A stretch of DNA of 64,000 nt from Seonamhaeicola maritimus (GCF_008056315.1 NZ_VRKQ01000010.1:868001-932000); one strand, 5' to 3'. Shown: positions 15,356 to 28,181, counted from the first letter of the stretch. Translations and numbers: made by a program. The notes: generated by a model from the letters alone, not told the origin.

Positions 15356-17641
15356 ATGAGTATTGAACAATTAATAGCACATTTAGTTAAGAAGGGAATG
15401 CTCGTTTCAACCGAAGCGAGCATTACTCCTTTAACGGGTGGCGTGTCTTGTGAAATATTGATGATTGATGATGGTGAAAATCGATTTGTTTTAAAACGCG
15501 CTTTGGAAAAGCTTAAAGTTAAAGACGATTGGTTTGCAGACATTAAGAGAAATACAACCGAGCAGAAATTTTTATCATACGTTGGTGGTTTTCTCCCAGA
15601 ATCTGTTCCACAAATCTTATATGCTGATGAAGAGCACCATTTTTTCTGTATGGAAATGCTAGAAAATGGTCTAGAAAACTGGAAGACTTTGTTGTTAAAC
15701 AAACAGTTTAATAAAGTCTATGCGCAAAAAGCAGGAGCTTTATTGGGTTGTATCCATTCTAAATCAGCTGGAGACTCTAAAGCGGAAAAGGTATTTGATA
15801 CATTAGAGAGTTTTAAACAACTTAGAATTGAACCTTATTTGCTTAAAACTGGGGAGCGCCATCCTGAATTACAACACTATTATAAAAAGGAAGCCTCAAG
15901 GTTGGCTTCAAAAAAAGAATGTTTAGTACACGGTGATTTTAGCCCTAAAAACATTCTTGTAAATTCTGATAGATTGGTGATTCTGGACTGCGAAGTTGCT
16001 TGGTATGGTGACCCCATTTTTGATCTCGCCTTTTACCTGAATCACTTTGCTTTAAAAGCATTGTTGCATAATGAAGAAGCCGAAACCGTTTTAGATTTAT
16101 TCTTAGAGGTTTGGGATGCCTATAAAAAGAAAGCAAGTTTATTAATAGATTCAGAATTTGAACAACGATTAACCCATTTACTCACCATGCTAATGTTGGC
16201 TAGAGTAGATGGTAAATCGCCAGTAGAATATTTAAATAACAAACAACAACAAATAATAAGAACTTTTGCTTACGAGGAAATACCTGTTGGCTCAAAAAGT
16301 TTACAAGAGTTTAAAACCAAATGGTTAAATAAAATTACAATGAAGATAAAAGAAATTGATGCCTACCAAATTTATGACTCAAGAGGGTTTCCAACATTAG
16401 AGGTGGAGGTTATTTTAGAAAATGGTATAAAAGGATATGGTTTGGTGCCTTCAGGAGCGTCTACAGGACAGTTTGAAGCTTTAGAGTTAAGAGATGGTGA
16501 CAAAGAGGTTTTCAGAGGAAAATCTGTTTTTAAAGCCATTGAGAATGTGAAAACATTAATAGCTGAAGCTTTGAAAGGTGTTTCTGTTTTTGAACAGGAA
16601 CAGATTGATAAAACTATGATTGAATTAGATGGTACAACCAATAAATCTAACTTAGGAGCTAATGCTATTTTAGGAGTTTCCATGGCAGTTGCTAATACAG
16701 CCGCCAATGTCAAAGGTGTACCACTTTATGAATATTTAGGCAATGGCGAGGGGCATTTAATTCCATTAAATGAAATACAAATTTTAGGTGGTGGTGCACA
16801 TGCAGCCTGGGCTACTGATATTCAAGATTATTTGGTGATTGCCACAGGAGCAAAAACCTATGAAGAAACACTAGAAATGACACACAACATTTATCATGCT
16901 GCTGGTGAAGTTATGAAAGCCAGAGGTAAATGTGTTGGTATTGCAGATGAAGGTGGTTGGTGGCCAGATTATGAAACAAATGAAGAGCCGTTTGATGTAT
17001 TTTTAGAAGCTGTTGAAAAAGCAGGATATATAGCTGGTAAAGACGTGGCAATTTCTCTTGATATTGCAGCAAGTGACTTATTTGATGGCGAAAAATACCG
17101 TTTCAGATTAGATAACAAAGAATTTACGCCAGATGAATTTTGTGATTTAATGATTGCATGGTGTGAAAAATATCCAATCATTTCCATTGAAGACCCATTT
17201 GCAGATACCGATTTTAAGAGCTGGAAACGTTTTATGGAGGTTTGTGGGAACAAAGTTCAAGTAATTGGAGACGATTTATTCACAACCAATATTGAGCGTA
17301 TAAAAGAAGGTATTGCTAATGAATTGGCGAATTCAGTATTGATTAAATTAAACCAAATTGGGTCGGTAACGGAAACAATTCAAGCTATTAAACTTACCCA
17401 AAGTGCTGGATGGTTACCAGTGGTTTCAGCCAGATCTGGTGAGACTGAAGATGCTTTCATTTCTCATTTAGCCGTGGCTACCAATGCTGGTCAGCTAAAA
17501 GTTGGCTCGTTTGCTAGGAGTGAACGTATGGTTAAATGGAATGAGAATATTAGAATTCAAAGAAGTCTTGGAGATAAAGCAACTTTTATAGGCGGAAAAA
17601 TCTATGACATTATTTTAGAACCAGAGTTGCTTAAAGTTTAA
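15356..17641 (+). CDS. Kinase-enolase fusion (APH-type phosphotransferase + enolase-like)
   Basis: A single 761-residue frame. Residues 1-328 form an aminoglycoside/choline-kinase-like phosphotransferase with HGDFSPKN (His192, Asp194, Asn199) and LDCE (Asp211, Glu213). Residues 329-761 form a complete enolase with PSGASTG, DEGG, the Mg ligands in SLDIAAS, SIEDP and GDDLF, the base Lys in LIKLNQIGS and Lys in LKVGSFARSER. Two usually invariant residues differ: the Glu of IQEF is Asp (IQDY), and the His of SHRSGETED is Ala (SARSGETED). GWWPD also replaces the usual GFAPN. The junction (NKITMKIKEID) has no linker, so a restart at the ATG at 16340 is also possible. It probably phosphorylates an acid and dehydrates the product; substrate unknown. 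Confidence 0.85.
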   Translation: MSIEQLIAHLVKKGMLVSTEASITPLTGGVSCEILMIDDGENRFVLKRALEKLKVKDDWFADIKRNTTEQKFLSYVGGFLPESVPQILYADEEHHFFCMEMLENGLENWKTLLLNKQFNKVYAQKAGALLGCIHSKSAGDSKAEKVFDTLESFKQLRIEPYLLKTGERHPELQHYYKKEASRLASKKECLVHGDFSPKNILVNSDRLVILDCEVAWYGDPIFDLAFYLNHFALKALLHNEEAETVLDLFLEVWDAYKKKASLLIDSEFEQRLTHLLTMLMLARVDGKSPVEYLNNKQQQIIRTFAYEEIPVGSKSLQEFKTKWLNKITMKIKEIDAYQIYDSRGFPTLEVEVILENGIKGYGLVPSGASTGQFEALELRDGDKEVFRGKSVFKAIENVKTLIAEALKGVSVFEQEQIDKTMIELDGTTNKSNLGANAILGVSMAVANTAANVKGVPLYEYLGNGEGHLIPLNEIQILGGGAHAAWATDIQDYLVIATGAKTYEETLEMTHNIYHAAGEVMKARGKCVGIADEGGWWPDYETNEEPFDVFLEAVEKAGYIAGKDVAISLDIAASDLFDGEKYRFRLDNKEFTPDEFCDLMIAWCEKYPIISIEDPFADTDFKSWKRFMEVCGNKVQVIGDDLFTTNIERIKEGIANELANSVLIKLNQIGSVTETIQAIKLTQSAGWLPVVSARSGETEDAFISHLAVATNAGQLKVGSFARSERMVKWNENIRIQRSLGDKATFIGGKIYDIILEPELLKV

Positions 17642-17782
17642 TATCGTTTTCTTTAAGTTAAAAACATTTATAATCAAGTCTATGATTACAGAAAGTTGAT
17701 TAAGTTTTTTGGAGTAATTATTCTTATCAAACTATTTAAATAAATTTTAATTAACGATTATATTTGTGGGTATTAGGTATAA

Positions 17783-20884
<3,102 letters not shown>

Positions 20885-20887
20885 TTA

Positions 20888-22192
20888 TTATAATCCAAAA
20901 AGTCTAGGTAACCACATAGATATTTCTGGAATATATGTGATTAGCATAAGAACCACAACCATTATAAGCAAGAAAGGCAACAATGGTTTGACTACTTGTG
21001 ATACCGAAACCTTGGCAATACCACTACCAACAAAGAGAATGGTACCAACAGGTGGCGTACAAAGGCCTACACATAAATTAAGAACAAGAACAATCCCGAA
21101 ATGAACTGGATCCATACCTAATGCCATAACTACCGGTAAAAATATTGGCGTAAATATTAATACAGCAGGTGTCATATCCATAAATGTTCCTATAATTAAT
21201 AAGGTTAAGTTAATAACCAGGAATATAGCAAACTTGCTGCTAAACTGCTCTAATAAGAATCCGCTCATAAGTTCTGGGATACTTTCAAAAGAAAACAACC
21301 AGCTCATAGCCATAGATGTACATATTAAAAACATTACCACAGCCGTGGTTTTGGCACTATTCAATAAAATATTTGGAAAGCTTTTTATAGTTACACTTTT
21401 GTAAATAAGAGCTAAAATAGCAGCGTATAATACGGCAATTACAGAGGCTTCAGTAGCGGTAAAAATACCAGCCACAATTCCACCAACTACAATTACCAGC
21501 ATCAACAAGCTAAAAAAAGCTTTTCTAAAATGCATCCAAACCTCTCTTAGTGTTGCTCTTTGTCCTCTGGCAAATTTTCTTTTTATCGCAACATAAACTA
21601 TATAACCTATTAGGGCCAAACCTAATAAAATACCAGGTAAATACCCGGCAATAAATAAAGCAGCAACAGAGGCGGCACCACCACTAGCCAAAGCATATAC
21701 AATTAAAATATTACTTGGAGGAATTAATAAACCTGTTGTAGATGATGTAATATTAACAGAAGCACTAAATTCTCTTGGGTAACCTTCTTCTTCCATTCTA
21801 TCAGTCATAATACTACCAATTGCCGAAGTAGCAGCAACAGCAGACCCTGAAATAGCTCCAAATAACATAGATGCCAAAACATTTACATAAGCCAACCCAC
21901 CTGGAAGACTAGCTACAAGAGATTTGGCAAAGTTAATGAGACGATTTGCTATTCCACCTTGTTTCATAATTTCTCCGGCAAGGACAAAAAATGGGATAGC
22001 CAAAAGTGCAAAACTATCTATACCTGTGGTCATACGTTGTGCAATGGTTGTTAACCCTGGCATTTTATCAATGTTAAGCAGTAAACTGATAGTTGTGGCA
22101 ATACCAATACTATAAGCTACAGGTACTTTAAGCATTAACAGTGTGAAAAAACTAGCAAATAAAACGATGATACTTATAACTTCAATGCTCAT
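20888..22192 (-). CDS. dctM: TRAP transporter large permease (DctM)
   Basis: A 434-residue, 12-TM-type protein of the DctM family. Recognisable signatures are PFFVLAGEIM, the GAISGSAVAATSAIGSIM loop, NITSSTTGLLIPPSNILIVYAL and LCVGLCTPPVGTILFVGSG. It forms the Na+-coupled transport channel with DctQ in the inner membrane. It is the last gene of the three-gene unit dctP-dctQ-dctM, two bases after dctQ. The location beside uxaC-uxuA and the SDR gene suggests hexuronates as substrate. Confidence 0.93.
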   Translation of the reverse strand: MSIEVISIIVLFASFFTLLMLKVPVAYSIGIATTISLLLNIDKMPGLTTIAQRMTTGIDSFALLAIPFFVLAGEIMKQGGIANRLINFAKSLVASLPGGLAYVNVLASMLFGAISGSAVAATSAIGSIMTDRMEEEGYPREFSASVNITSSTTGLLIPPSNILIVYALASGGAASVAALFIAGYLPGILLGLALIGYIVYVAIKRKFARGQRATLREVWMHFRKAFFSLLMLVIVVGGIVAGIFTATEASVIAVLYAAILALIYKSVTIKSFPNILLNSAKTTAVVMFLICTSMAMSWLFSFESIPELMSGFLLEQFSSKFAIFLVINLTLLIIGTFMDMTPAVLIFTPIFLPVVMALGMDPVHFGIVLVLNLCVGLCTPPVGTILFVGSGIAKVSVSQVVKPLLPFLLIMVVVLMLITYIPEISMWLPRLFGL

Positions 22193-22194
22193 GG

Positions 22195-22686
22195 TTAGTC
22201 GGTTATTTGGTTTTTAGAAATCTTGTTAATGTGATATATTGAGAACCACATAATTAGCAATCCGCTAAAAGGTAAAATGGCATAAATATATCCTAAAGGA
22301 ATACGTAAGGTTCCTGATAGTTGCCCTAGGTGAAGGGTGGTATAAACTAAGTTAAAACCACCAATAACCATAACAATTAAGGCGAATAGAAAGATTAAGA
22401 TTTCAATGATTATTGAAACCTTCTTTTTGGTGGTATCTGAGAATTTCCTGTATAAGAAATCCATTGATAAATGCTCTCTTTTTGCATTCAAATATGCTGC
22501 GCCAAGAATCGACATCCATATTAATGAAAATCTGGCTAGCTCTTCTGTCCATGAAAAAGAACCCTTTAAAATATATCTTGAAAATACTTGAAATAAAACA
22601 TCAAATACCAAAAGGGCAAATATCCCAATTAGGAATATTTCCATAAACCTAACTACTTTGTTAAAAAAAGAATTGGATGTGCTCAT
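22195..22686 (-). CDS. dctQ: TRAP transporter small permease (DctQ)
   Basis: A 163-residue protein with four hydrophobic helices and the DctQ signature FSWTEELARFSLIWMSILGAA followed by REHLSMDF. It pairs with DctM in the inner membrane. It is separated by only three bases from dctP upstream and two from dctM downstream, so the three genes are one operon. Confidence 0.93.
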   Translation of the reverse strand: MSTSNSFFNKVVRFMEIFLIGIFALLVFDVLFQVFSRYILKGSFSWTEELARFSLIWMSILGAAYLNAKREHLSMDFLYRKFSDTTKKKVSIIIEILIFLFALIVMVIGGFNLVYTTLHLGQLSGTLRIPLGYIYAILPFSGLLIMWFSIYHINKISKNQITD

Positions 22687-22689
22687 ATT

Positions 22690-23664
22690 CTAATGCGATT
22701 TAATTGCTTTAACTGTTTCAGATAATTCTGGATGCTCCTTTTCAAATTCTTCTAAAACCGATTTTGATTTATCAGCGAACAACGATTTTTCCGGAATAAT
22801 AATCTCTACACCTGCTTTCTTTACAATTTCCATACACTCATCTACAGATTCTTTCCAGAAACGTTTCTGAGCTTGAGCTGACTCACTTGCAGCTTCTTGA
22901 ACCCAAACCTTTTCTTTCTCAGATAATTTATTCCATTGTTTAGTACCAATAAGCAGTACATCAGGTACTGCAGAATGTTCGTCTAATGTATAATATTTAC
23001 TAATCTCATAATGGTTTGATGATACAAAAGATGGCGGATTGTTTTCAGCGCCGTCAACCACACCTTGCTGAATGGCAGTATATAATTCACCATAAGACAT
23101 TGGTGTTGCGGAACCACCTAATGAGTTAACCATATTTATGGCCATTTGGTTGTTCATTACCCTTATTTTTAGACCTTGTAAATCTTCAGGAGTTCTTACG
23201 GCTTTAGTTGAGGTATAAAAACTTCTACTACCGGCATCATAGTAGCATAAACCACGAAGCCAAAATTTTTCGCCTTTTTCTAAAACTGACTTTCCAACAT
23301 CTCCTTCTAAAACATCAAACATATGTTGTTTATCTCTAAATAAATAAGGAATTCCGAAGACGTGATAATCAGGAACAAAGTTAGACATAGTTGCTGCACT
23401 TACTTTAGTAATTGCAACACTTCCTATTTGCAGGAGTTCCACCACTTCTCGTTCAGACCCTAATTGTCCGTCAGGAAATATTTTAATTGTTAATGTACCA
23501 TTAGATTTTTTAGCGAGTGCTTTTTGGAACTCAACAATACCTTTATGAACTGGATGTGTTTGAGGTAATGTATGGCCTAAATAAAGCACTTTTTTATCAG
23601 AGTTCTTTTTACAGGAAAAAAGCCCGACAAATAAGAATAGTACTAAAAGAGTTTTATAGTTCAT
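22690..23664 (-). CDS. dctP: TRAP substrate-binding lipoprotein (DctP family)
   Basis: A 324-residue binding protein. The N-terminus ends in a lipobox (LFSC), so it is tethered rather than free, as is common in Bacteroidetes. Family signatures include LGHTLPQTHPVHKG, GSEREVVELLQIG, LKIRVMNNQMAINMV and GVVDGAENNPPS. The Arg of the RVM motif usually binds the substrate carboxylate. With the adjacent glucuronate genes the likely ligand is a free hexuronate. The gene is preceded by its own -7 box and palindrome (23711-23742). Confidence 0.93.
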   Translation of the reverse strand: MNYKTLLVLFLFVGLFSCKKNSDKKVLYLGHTLPQTHPVHKGIVEFQKALAKKSNGTLTIKIFPDGQLGSEREVVELLQIGSVAITKVSAATMSNFVPDYHVFGIPYLFRDKQHMFDVLEGDVGKSVLEKGEKFWLRGLCYYDAGSRSFYTSTKAVRTPEDLQGLKIRVMNNQMAINMVNSLGGSATPMSYGELYTAIQQGVVDGAENNPPSFVSSNHYEISKYYTLDEHSAVPDVLLIGTKQWNKLSEKEKVWVQEAASESAQAQKRFWKESVDECMEIVKKAGVEIIIPEKSLFADKSKSVLEEFEKEHPELSETVKAIKSH

Positions 23665-23710
23665 GGTTAATTATAGTTTAGTTCATAAGTTAGTTTAATT
23701 CTAACAACTA

Positions 23711-23718
23711 CAAATATA
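23711..23718 (-). promoter_or_regulatory. Promoter -7 box for the TRAP operon
   Basis: On the minus strand TATATTTG fits TAnnTTTG exactly. The predicted start of transcription is near 23704, about 40 bases before the dctP ATG. The palindrome at 23723-23742 lies just upstream, where the -33 element would be. Confidence 0.65.
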
Positions 23719-23722
23719 CTAA

Positions 23723-23742
23723 AAATACAATCGATTGTATTT
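23723..23742. promoter_or_regulatory. Perfect 20-bp palindrome, operator candidate
   Basis: AAATACAATCGATTGTATTT is identical to its reverse complement and centred on CG, as in LacI-family operators. It lies between uxaC and dctP, directly upstream of the dctP -7 box, so a bound repressor would block the -33 region. It has no T-run and is too AT-rich to be a strong terminator. Confidence 0.6.
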
Positions 23743-23750
23743 CTTTAATT

Positions 23751-25163
23751 CTATTTAAAATTAAAATAGTTTTTAGCGTTGTTATAACAAATGTCTTGAA
23801 TCATTTTTCCTAGGAATTCTGTATCATTAGGTACAAGCCTTTTGTTTAAATCATCTGCAATAACATTACATAATATACGTCTAAAATATTCATGTCTTGG
23901 GAATGACAAAAAACTACGACTATCTGTCAACATTCCAATAAATTTACTCAATAATCCCATGTTTGAAAGCACGTTTAGCTGCTTTTCAATACCATCTTTT
24001 TGGTCTAAAAACCACCAAGCAGCTCCCCATTGCATTTTACCAGGAATACCTCCAGTGTTAAAGTTACCCATCATGGATGCAAAGGTTTCATTCTGAGCTG
24101 GATTTAAGTTATACGTAATGGTTTTGGCTAATTGATCCGTTCTATCAAGTGCATTCAGAAACTTAGAAAGCCCTTCAATAATTGGGTAATCAGCAATAGA
24201 ATCACAACCAGCATCGGCACCAACAAGTTCTTTTAAACGTTCGTTGTTGTTTCGAATAACTCCTAAATGGTATTGTTGTGTCCATCCTTTTTCGTGATAT
24301 TTTTTGCCTAAATGTAGTAAAAGACTTGATCTGTATTTCTGTATTTCAAGTTCGGTAAGCCCTTCAGATTTAGGGTTCTTTTCAAAAATGGTGGTTATTT
24401 CATCATCATTGAAACCTACAAAAGAGAAAGCACCACTAATACCATAATCTGATAACCTGCAACCATTTTTATGGAAGAATTCTATTCTTTCGTCAATAGC
24501 TTTTAACAATACTTCATAGCTATCAATAGAATAGTTTACACAAGCACTAAGCTTTTCTAAATAAAGATTAAACTTTTCTTCACCTATAAAAAACAGCTCA
24601 TCTGGCCTGAAGGTAGGGTAGACTTTTGTAAAGTAGTTAGCTTTTGCTATTTGTTGATGGTATTTTAAGTCATCGGTTGGGTCATCCGTGGTACAAACCA
24701 CCTCTACATTCATTTGCTCTAACAATTGAGCAGGTGTTCTGTTCTCTAAAATACTATTAGCTTCTTCGTAGATTTCAGAAGCATTATTAGGTTGCAAAAC
24801 TGTATCTATATTAAAATAACGTTTAAGCTCAAGTTGCGTCCAATGAAATAACGGATTCCGTAGGGTATTAGGAACTGTTTCAGCCCATTTTTCAAATTTT
24901 TCCTCTAATGGGGCATCGCCAGAAATGTAGTATTCTTCAATGCCATTAGCGCGCATTCCACGCCACTTATAGTGGTCTCCACTTAACCATGCCTTAGTAA
25001 TATTACCAATAGGTTTATTTTCGGCAATTTCTTTAGCTGATAAATGATTGTGATAATCTATAATGGGAACAGTTTTGGCATAATCATGATAAAGCATTTC
25101 TGCCTCTTTTGATTCCAGTAGAAAATTATCTGCTATAAAATTTTTCGAAATTATTGAACTCAT
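23751..25163 (-). CDS. uxaC: Glucuronate isomerase (UxaC)
   Basis: A 470-residue, full-length uronate isomerase. Signatures: the metal-binding [11 protein letters not shown] near the N-terminus, [38 protein letters not shown] and [18 protein letters not shown] near the C-terminus. It converts D-glucuronate to D-fructuronate (and galacturonate to tagaturonate) in the cytoplasm. The ATG overlaps the uxuA stop by four bases (ATGA), so translation is coupled. Confidence 0.97.
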   Translation of the reverse strand: MSSIISKNFIADNFLLESKEAEMLYHDYAKTVPIIDYHNHLSAKEIAENKPIGNITKAWLSGDHYKWRGMRANGIEEYYISGDAPLEEKFEKWAETVPNTLRNPLFHWTQLELKRYFNIDTVLQPNNASEIYEEANSILENRTPAQLLEQMNVEVVCTTDDPTDDLKYHQQIAKANYFTKVYPTFRPDELFFIGEEKFNLYLEKLSACVNYSIDSYEVLLKAIDERIEFFHKNGCRLSDYGISGAFSFVGFNDDEITTIFEKNPKSEGLTELEIQKYRSSLLLHLGKKYHEKGWTQQYHLGVIRNNNERLKELVGADAGCDSIADYPIIEGLSKFLNALDRTDQLAKTITYNLNPAQNETFASMMGNFNTGGIPGKMQWGAAWWFLDQKDGIEKQLNVLSNMGLLSKFIGMLTDSRSFLSFPRHEYFRRILCNVIADDLNKRLVPNDTEFLGKMIQDICYNNAKNYFNFK

Positions 25164-26341
25164 AAATTTAAACTTTTACTAATGCCCAATTCTAAGCCTC
25201 TAAGTTCTGCTAGCCCTCTTAACCTTCCAATCCCAGAATATCCTGGATTTGTTTTTTTGCTTAAATCATCAAGCATTTGATGACCATGGTCTGGTCTCAT
25301 AGGGATTTTAACATCATTACGTCCAGTTTCTTTACGCCTTTTTTGTTCAATTAAAACTTCCTTTATTACTGAGTACATGTCTACATCACCTTCTAGGTGA
25401 TTAGCTTCATAGAAATTACCTGAGGCATCGCGCTGCGTACTTCTTAAGTGTAAAAAGTGAACACGGTCTGCAAATCGTTTAAATATTTGAACTAAATCAT
25501 TATCTGCTCTAACTCCTAAAGATCCTGTGCAATAGGTGATGCCGTTCGAAATGTTTGGCACATTATCAAATAGGTAAGCGTAGTCTGCCTCTGTACTTAC
25601 AACCCTTGGTAAACCTAAAATTGGATACGGCGGATCATCAGGATGAATACACATTAGCACATCATTTTGTGAAGCTATTGGAATTATTTCTTTTAAGAAA
25701 GCTACTAGATTTTTTTTTAAAGTATCTGCATCAATATTTTTGTATGTGTCTAAAATAGTTTGAAACTGCTCTAAGGTATAACCTTCTTCCGCTCCAGGTA
25801 GGCCTGCAATAATATTATTAATTAATTGCTTTTTGTTTTCCTCTGAAAGATTGTCAATATATTTTTTGGCAGCTTCTTGTTGTTCTATTGAATAATTATA
25901 TTCTGCTCCGGGACGTTTTAATAAAAATAATTCAAAGGCAGCAAATGCTATAACATCAAACCGAAGGGCTTTAGAGCCGTCATTCACTTGAAACCCTAAG
26001 TCTGTACGTGTCCAATCTAAAACAGGCATGAAGTTATAACAAACAATTTTAATCCCGCACTTAGCTAAATTTTCAATACTTTTTTTATAATTTTCAATAT
26101 AAGCTTGAAAATTTCCTGAACGTGTTTTTATATTTTCGTGCACAGGAATACTTTCTACAACACTCCAGGTTAAACCTGTGTTTTCAATGGTTTCCTTTCT
26201 TTGTTGAATCTCTTCAACTGTCCATATTTCTCCATTGGAAATATGATGCAATGCAGAAACAATTCCAGTAGCTCCTGCTTGTTTTATGTCAGATAAAGAT
26301 ACAGGGTCATTTGGTCCGTACCATCTCCATGTTTGTTCCAT
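25160..26341 (-). CDS. uxuA: Mannonate dehydratase (UxuA)
   Basis: A 393-residue protein with the family opening [24 protein letters not shown] and the metal-site motifs CIHPDDPP and RPDHGH. It dehydrates D-mannonate to 2-keto-3-deoxy-D-gluconate. It lies between the SDR reductase (17 bases upstream) and uxaC (overlapping), so the three enzymes are made in nearly reverse pathway order from one message. KDG kinase and aldolase are not in the window. Confidence 0.97.
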   Translation of the reverse strand: MEQTWRWYGPNDPVSLSDIKQAGATGIVSALHHISNGEIWTVEEIQQRKETIENTGLTWSVVESIPVHENIKTRSGNFQAYIENYKKSIENLAKCGIKIVCYNFMPVLDWTRTDLGFQVNDGSKALRFDVIAFAAFELFLLKRPGAEYNYSIEQQEAAKKYIDNLSEENKKQLINNIIAGLPGAEEGYTLEQFQTILDTYKNIDADTLKKNLVAFLKEIIPIASQNDVLMCIHPDDPPYPILGLPRVVSTEADYAYLFDNVPNISNGITYCTGSLGVRADNDLVQIFKRFADRVHFLHLRSTQRDASGNFYEANHLEGDVDMYSVIKEVLIEQKRRKETGRNDVKIPMRPDHGHQMLDDLSKKTNPGYSGIGRLRGLAELRGLELGISKSLNL

Positions 26342-26358
26342 TTTATAAAATTTAAATT

Positions 26359-27174
26359 TTAAACACCACTAAAAGCACTAAAACCGCCATCAATTGGAAT
26401 TACTATTCCTGTAATAAAACTTGCCGCTTCACTACATAAAAAATGAATGGCTCCATTTAGTTCTTCAGCTTCTCCAAAGCGTTTCATTGGTGTGTTGTTA
26501 ATAATTGTATTACCTCGGTCTGTGTAGCTGCCGTCTTCATTTGTGAGTAATCTACGGTTTTGATTTCCTATAAAAAAGCCTGGAGCAATGGCGTTTACTC
26601 TAATTTTTCCACCAAATTTTGTAGCCATTTCAACAGACATCCAACGTGTGAAATTCTCCATTGCAGCTTTTGAAGCTGAATATCCTACCACTCTTGTAAT
26701 AGCTCTTTCAACGGTCATTGAAGAAAAATTCACAATACACCCTTCGGTTTGTTTCGCCATAACCTTTCCAAAAACCATTGAAGGTAAAACCGTTCCGTTT
26801 AGGTTTAAGTCTGTTACTTTTTGAAAGTCTTCCATTTTTAAATCGAAGATTGTTTGGTCTGGTCCAATTGTGGCTCCTGGCATATTCCCACCTGCAGCAT
26901 TTAATAAAATATCAATTCTTCCAAAATGCTTTAAAATAGCATCTCTGTTTTGTTCCAGAGTTGATTTGTCTAAAACATTAGTTTCAAGACCAATGGCTTC
27001 ACCTCCATGCTCATTAATACTTTTTACAACACTATTAATGGTTTCTTGCTCCCGGTCCAAAATAACGATTTTAACTCCTGAGTTAGATAAACTTTGAGCA
27101 ATAGTGCCTCCAAGAACTCCGGCACCTCCAGTTATGATGGCTACTTTATTTTCTAAACTAAACTTTTGACTCAT
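26359..27174 (-). CDS. SDR-type D-fructuronate reductase (mannonate oxidoreductase)
   Basis: A 271-residue short-chain dehydrogenase. The NAD(P) loop is TGGAGVLGG, the NAAGG motif is present, the catalytic Tyr-Lys pair is in YSASK, and the protein ends with [10 protein letters not shown]. In many Bacteroidetes this SDR replaces the unrelated long-chain UxuB between UxaC and UxuA, reducing D-fructuronate to D-mannonate. That role is inferred from family and gene order. It is the first gene of the operon and is preceded by a -7 box and a palindromic operator candidate. Confidence 0.88.
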   Translation of the reverse strand: MSQKFSLENKVAIITGGAGVLGGTIAQSLSNSGVKIVILDREQETINSVVKSINEHGGEAIGLETNVLDKSTLEQNRDAILKHFGRIDILLNAAGGNMPGATIGPDQTIFDLKMEDFQKVTDLNLNGTVLPSMVFGKVMAKQTEGCIVNFSSMTVERAITRVVGYSASKAAMENFTRWMSVEMATKFGGKIRVNAIAPGFFIGNQNRRLLTNEDGSYTDRGNTIINNTPMKRFGEAEELNGAIHFLCSEAASFITGIVIPIDGGFSAFSGV

Positions 27175-27239
27175 ACTTATTTTTTTAGATTTAAAATGCA
27201 GTTATAACCGAAATTTAATTGGTTTTGTGCATAACTATG

Positions 27240-27247
27240 CAAATATA
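27240..27247 (-). promoter_or_regulatory. Promoter -7 box for the hexuronate enzyme operon
   Basis: TATATTTG on the minus strand, an exact TAnnTTTG match, predicts a start near 27233 and a leader of about 60 bases. The palindrome at 27254-27275 covers the -33 region. Confidence 0.65.
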
Positions 27248-27253
27248 TAAAAA

Positions 27254-27275
27254 TTTTCGTGTACGCACACGAAAA
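27254..27275. promoter_or_regulatory. 22-bp palindromic operator candidate
   Basis: Arms TTTTCGTGT and ACACGAAAA (9 bp, perfect) flank ACGC, giving a central CpG. This is the usual symmetry of LacI-family operators. Its place directly upstream of the -7 box suggests repression of the SDR-uxuA-uxaC genes in the absence of inducer. It differs in sequence from the palindrome upstream of dctP. Confidence 0.6.
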
Positions 27276-27335
27276 ATACAAAACACAATCTTTTTTTGGA
27301 TTATTTAAGGTATGGACAGTGCATTGATATATAGT

Positions 27336-28181
27336 TTAGCGTTTTAAAAAAATAATGCTTTTATCAACTACTTCTTTAAGCTCTTTTGGAAGATGGTTAT
27401 AATTCCAAGGGTGTTTTGATTCAAAAACATGGTTAGCATTTTTGATAATTACTAATGAACTATCTGGATTCCATTTATGAAGATTTTCGGCTTCGTTAAT
27501 TAGAATACTTGTATCGTTATCACCATGAATAATAAGATGAGGTATTTTTAAATTTGAAACGGCCTTTTTAATGTTCAATGGTGTTCTGTTTTTATTTGTG
27601 TCTAAATAAAACTGATAATAATGAGGCATTTTTTGTTTTGTGCGTCCGTTTAGTACATATTTTACACCAGTTTTTTCCCAGTCTTCAATACCCTCACTAG
27701 TCACTGATCGACTTAAAAAATCAGAAACGCCTGCTAAACTAATGACCTTTTTTACTCTTGATTCATTATGCGCTTTGAGTAATACTATACCACCACCTCT
27801 ACTATGACCCATGAGTGAAATGTCATTAAGGTTCCCCGAGCTTTTTATGGTTTCATTTTCAAAACTCCAATTTATAACTGATTGTAAATCATCTAATTCT
27901 TTGGTGTAATTATTATTGCCAAAAGCTTCCAAATCTGGGAAGTCTATAGGTTGTTCCATAGTACCTCCATTGTGAGAAAAATTGAATTTTATAAAGCAAA
28001 ATCCGGCCTTAGCAAAAGCTTCAGCCATTAAATTCCAAGCACCCCAATCTTTAAATCCTTTGTAACCATGGCAAAATATTATTATGGGAGTATTGGTAGT
28101 TTTTTCTAAACAAGTTACATCAATTAAAATAGGTTTTTCGTGCTTGCCACCAATTATAAAAACATTTTTTTTAAATATCAT
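27336..28181 (-). CDS. Alpha/beta hydrolase
   Basis: A 281-residue cytoplasmic hydrolase. It has an early oxyanion-type HGYKG (FCHGYKGFKDWG), the nucleophile elbow GHSRGG (about residue 150), the acid in IIHGDNDTSI and the His in NANHVFESKHPW. It resembles dienelactone-hydrolase/prolyl-oligopeptidase-like esterases. Substrate unknown. Its ATG overlaps the stop of the AddB-like gene by four bases, so it is translationally coupled to a DNA-repair gene, an unexpected pairing that need not be functional. Confidence 0.85.
   Translation of the reverse strand: MIFKKNVFIIGGKHEKPILIDVTCLEKTTNTPIIIFCHGYKGFKDWGAWNLMAEAFAKAGFCFIKFNFSHNGGTMEQPIDFPDLEAFGNNNYTKELDDLQSVINWSFENETIKSSGNLNDISLMGHSRGGGIVLLKAHNESRVKKVISLAGVSDFLSRSVTSEGIEDWEKTGVKYVLNGRTKQKMPHYYQFYLDTNKNRTPLNIKKAVSNLKIPHLIIHGDNDTSILINEAENLHKWNPDSSLVIIKNANHVFESKHPWNYNHLPKELKEVVDKSIIFLKR

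Noticed and set aside
16320-16345. Kinase-enolase junction as a sequencing frameshift joining two genes
   Set aside because: The frame is continuous with intact domains on both sides and a one-base change would be needed to create the stop. It cannot be fully excluded, so it is noted in the fusion entry.
23723-23742. Palindrome after uxaC as a terminator
   Set aside because: It is almost entirely A/T with only a central CG, lacks a T-run, and sits exactly upstream of a -7 box.
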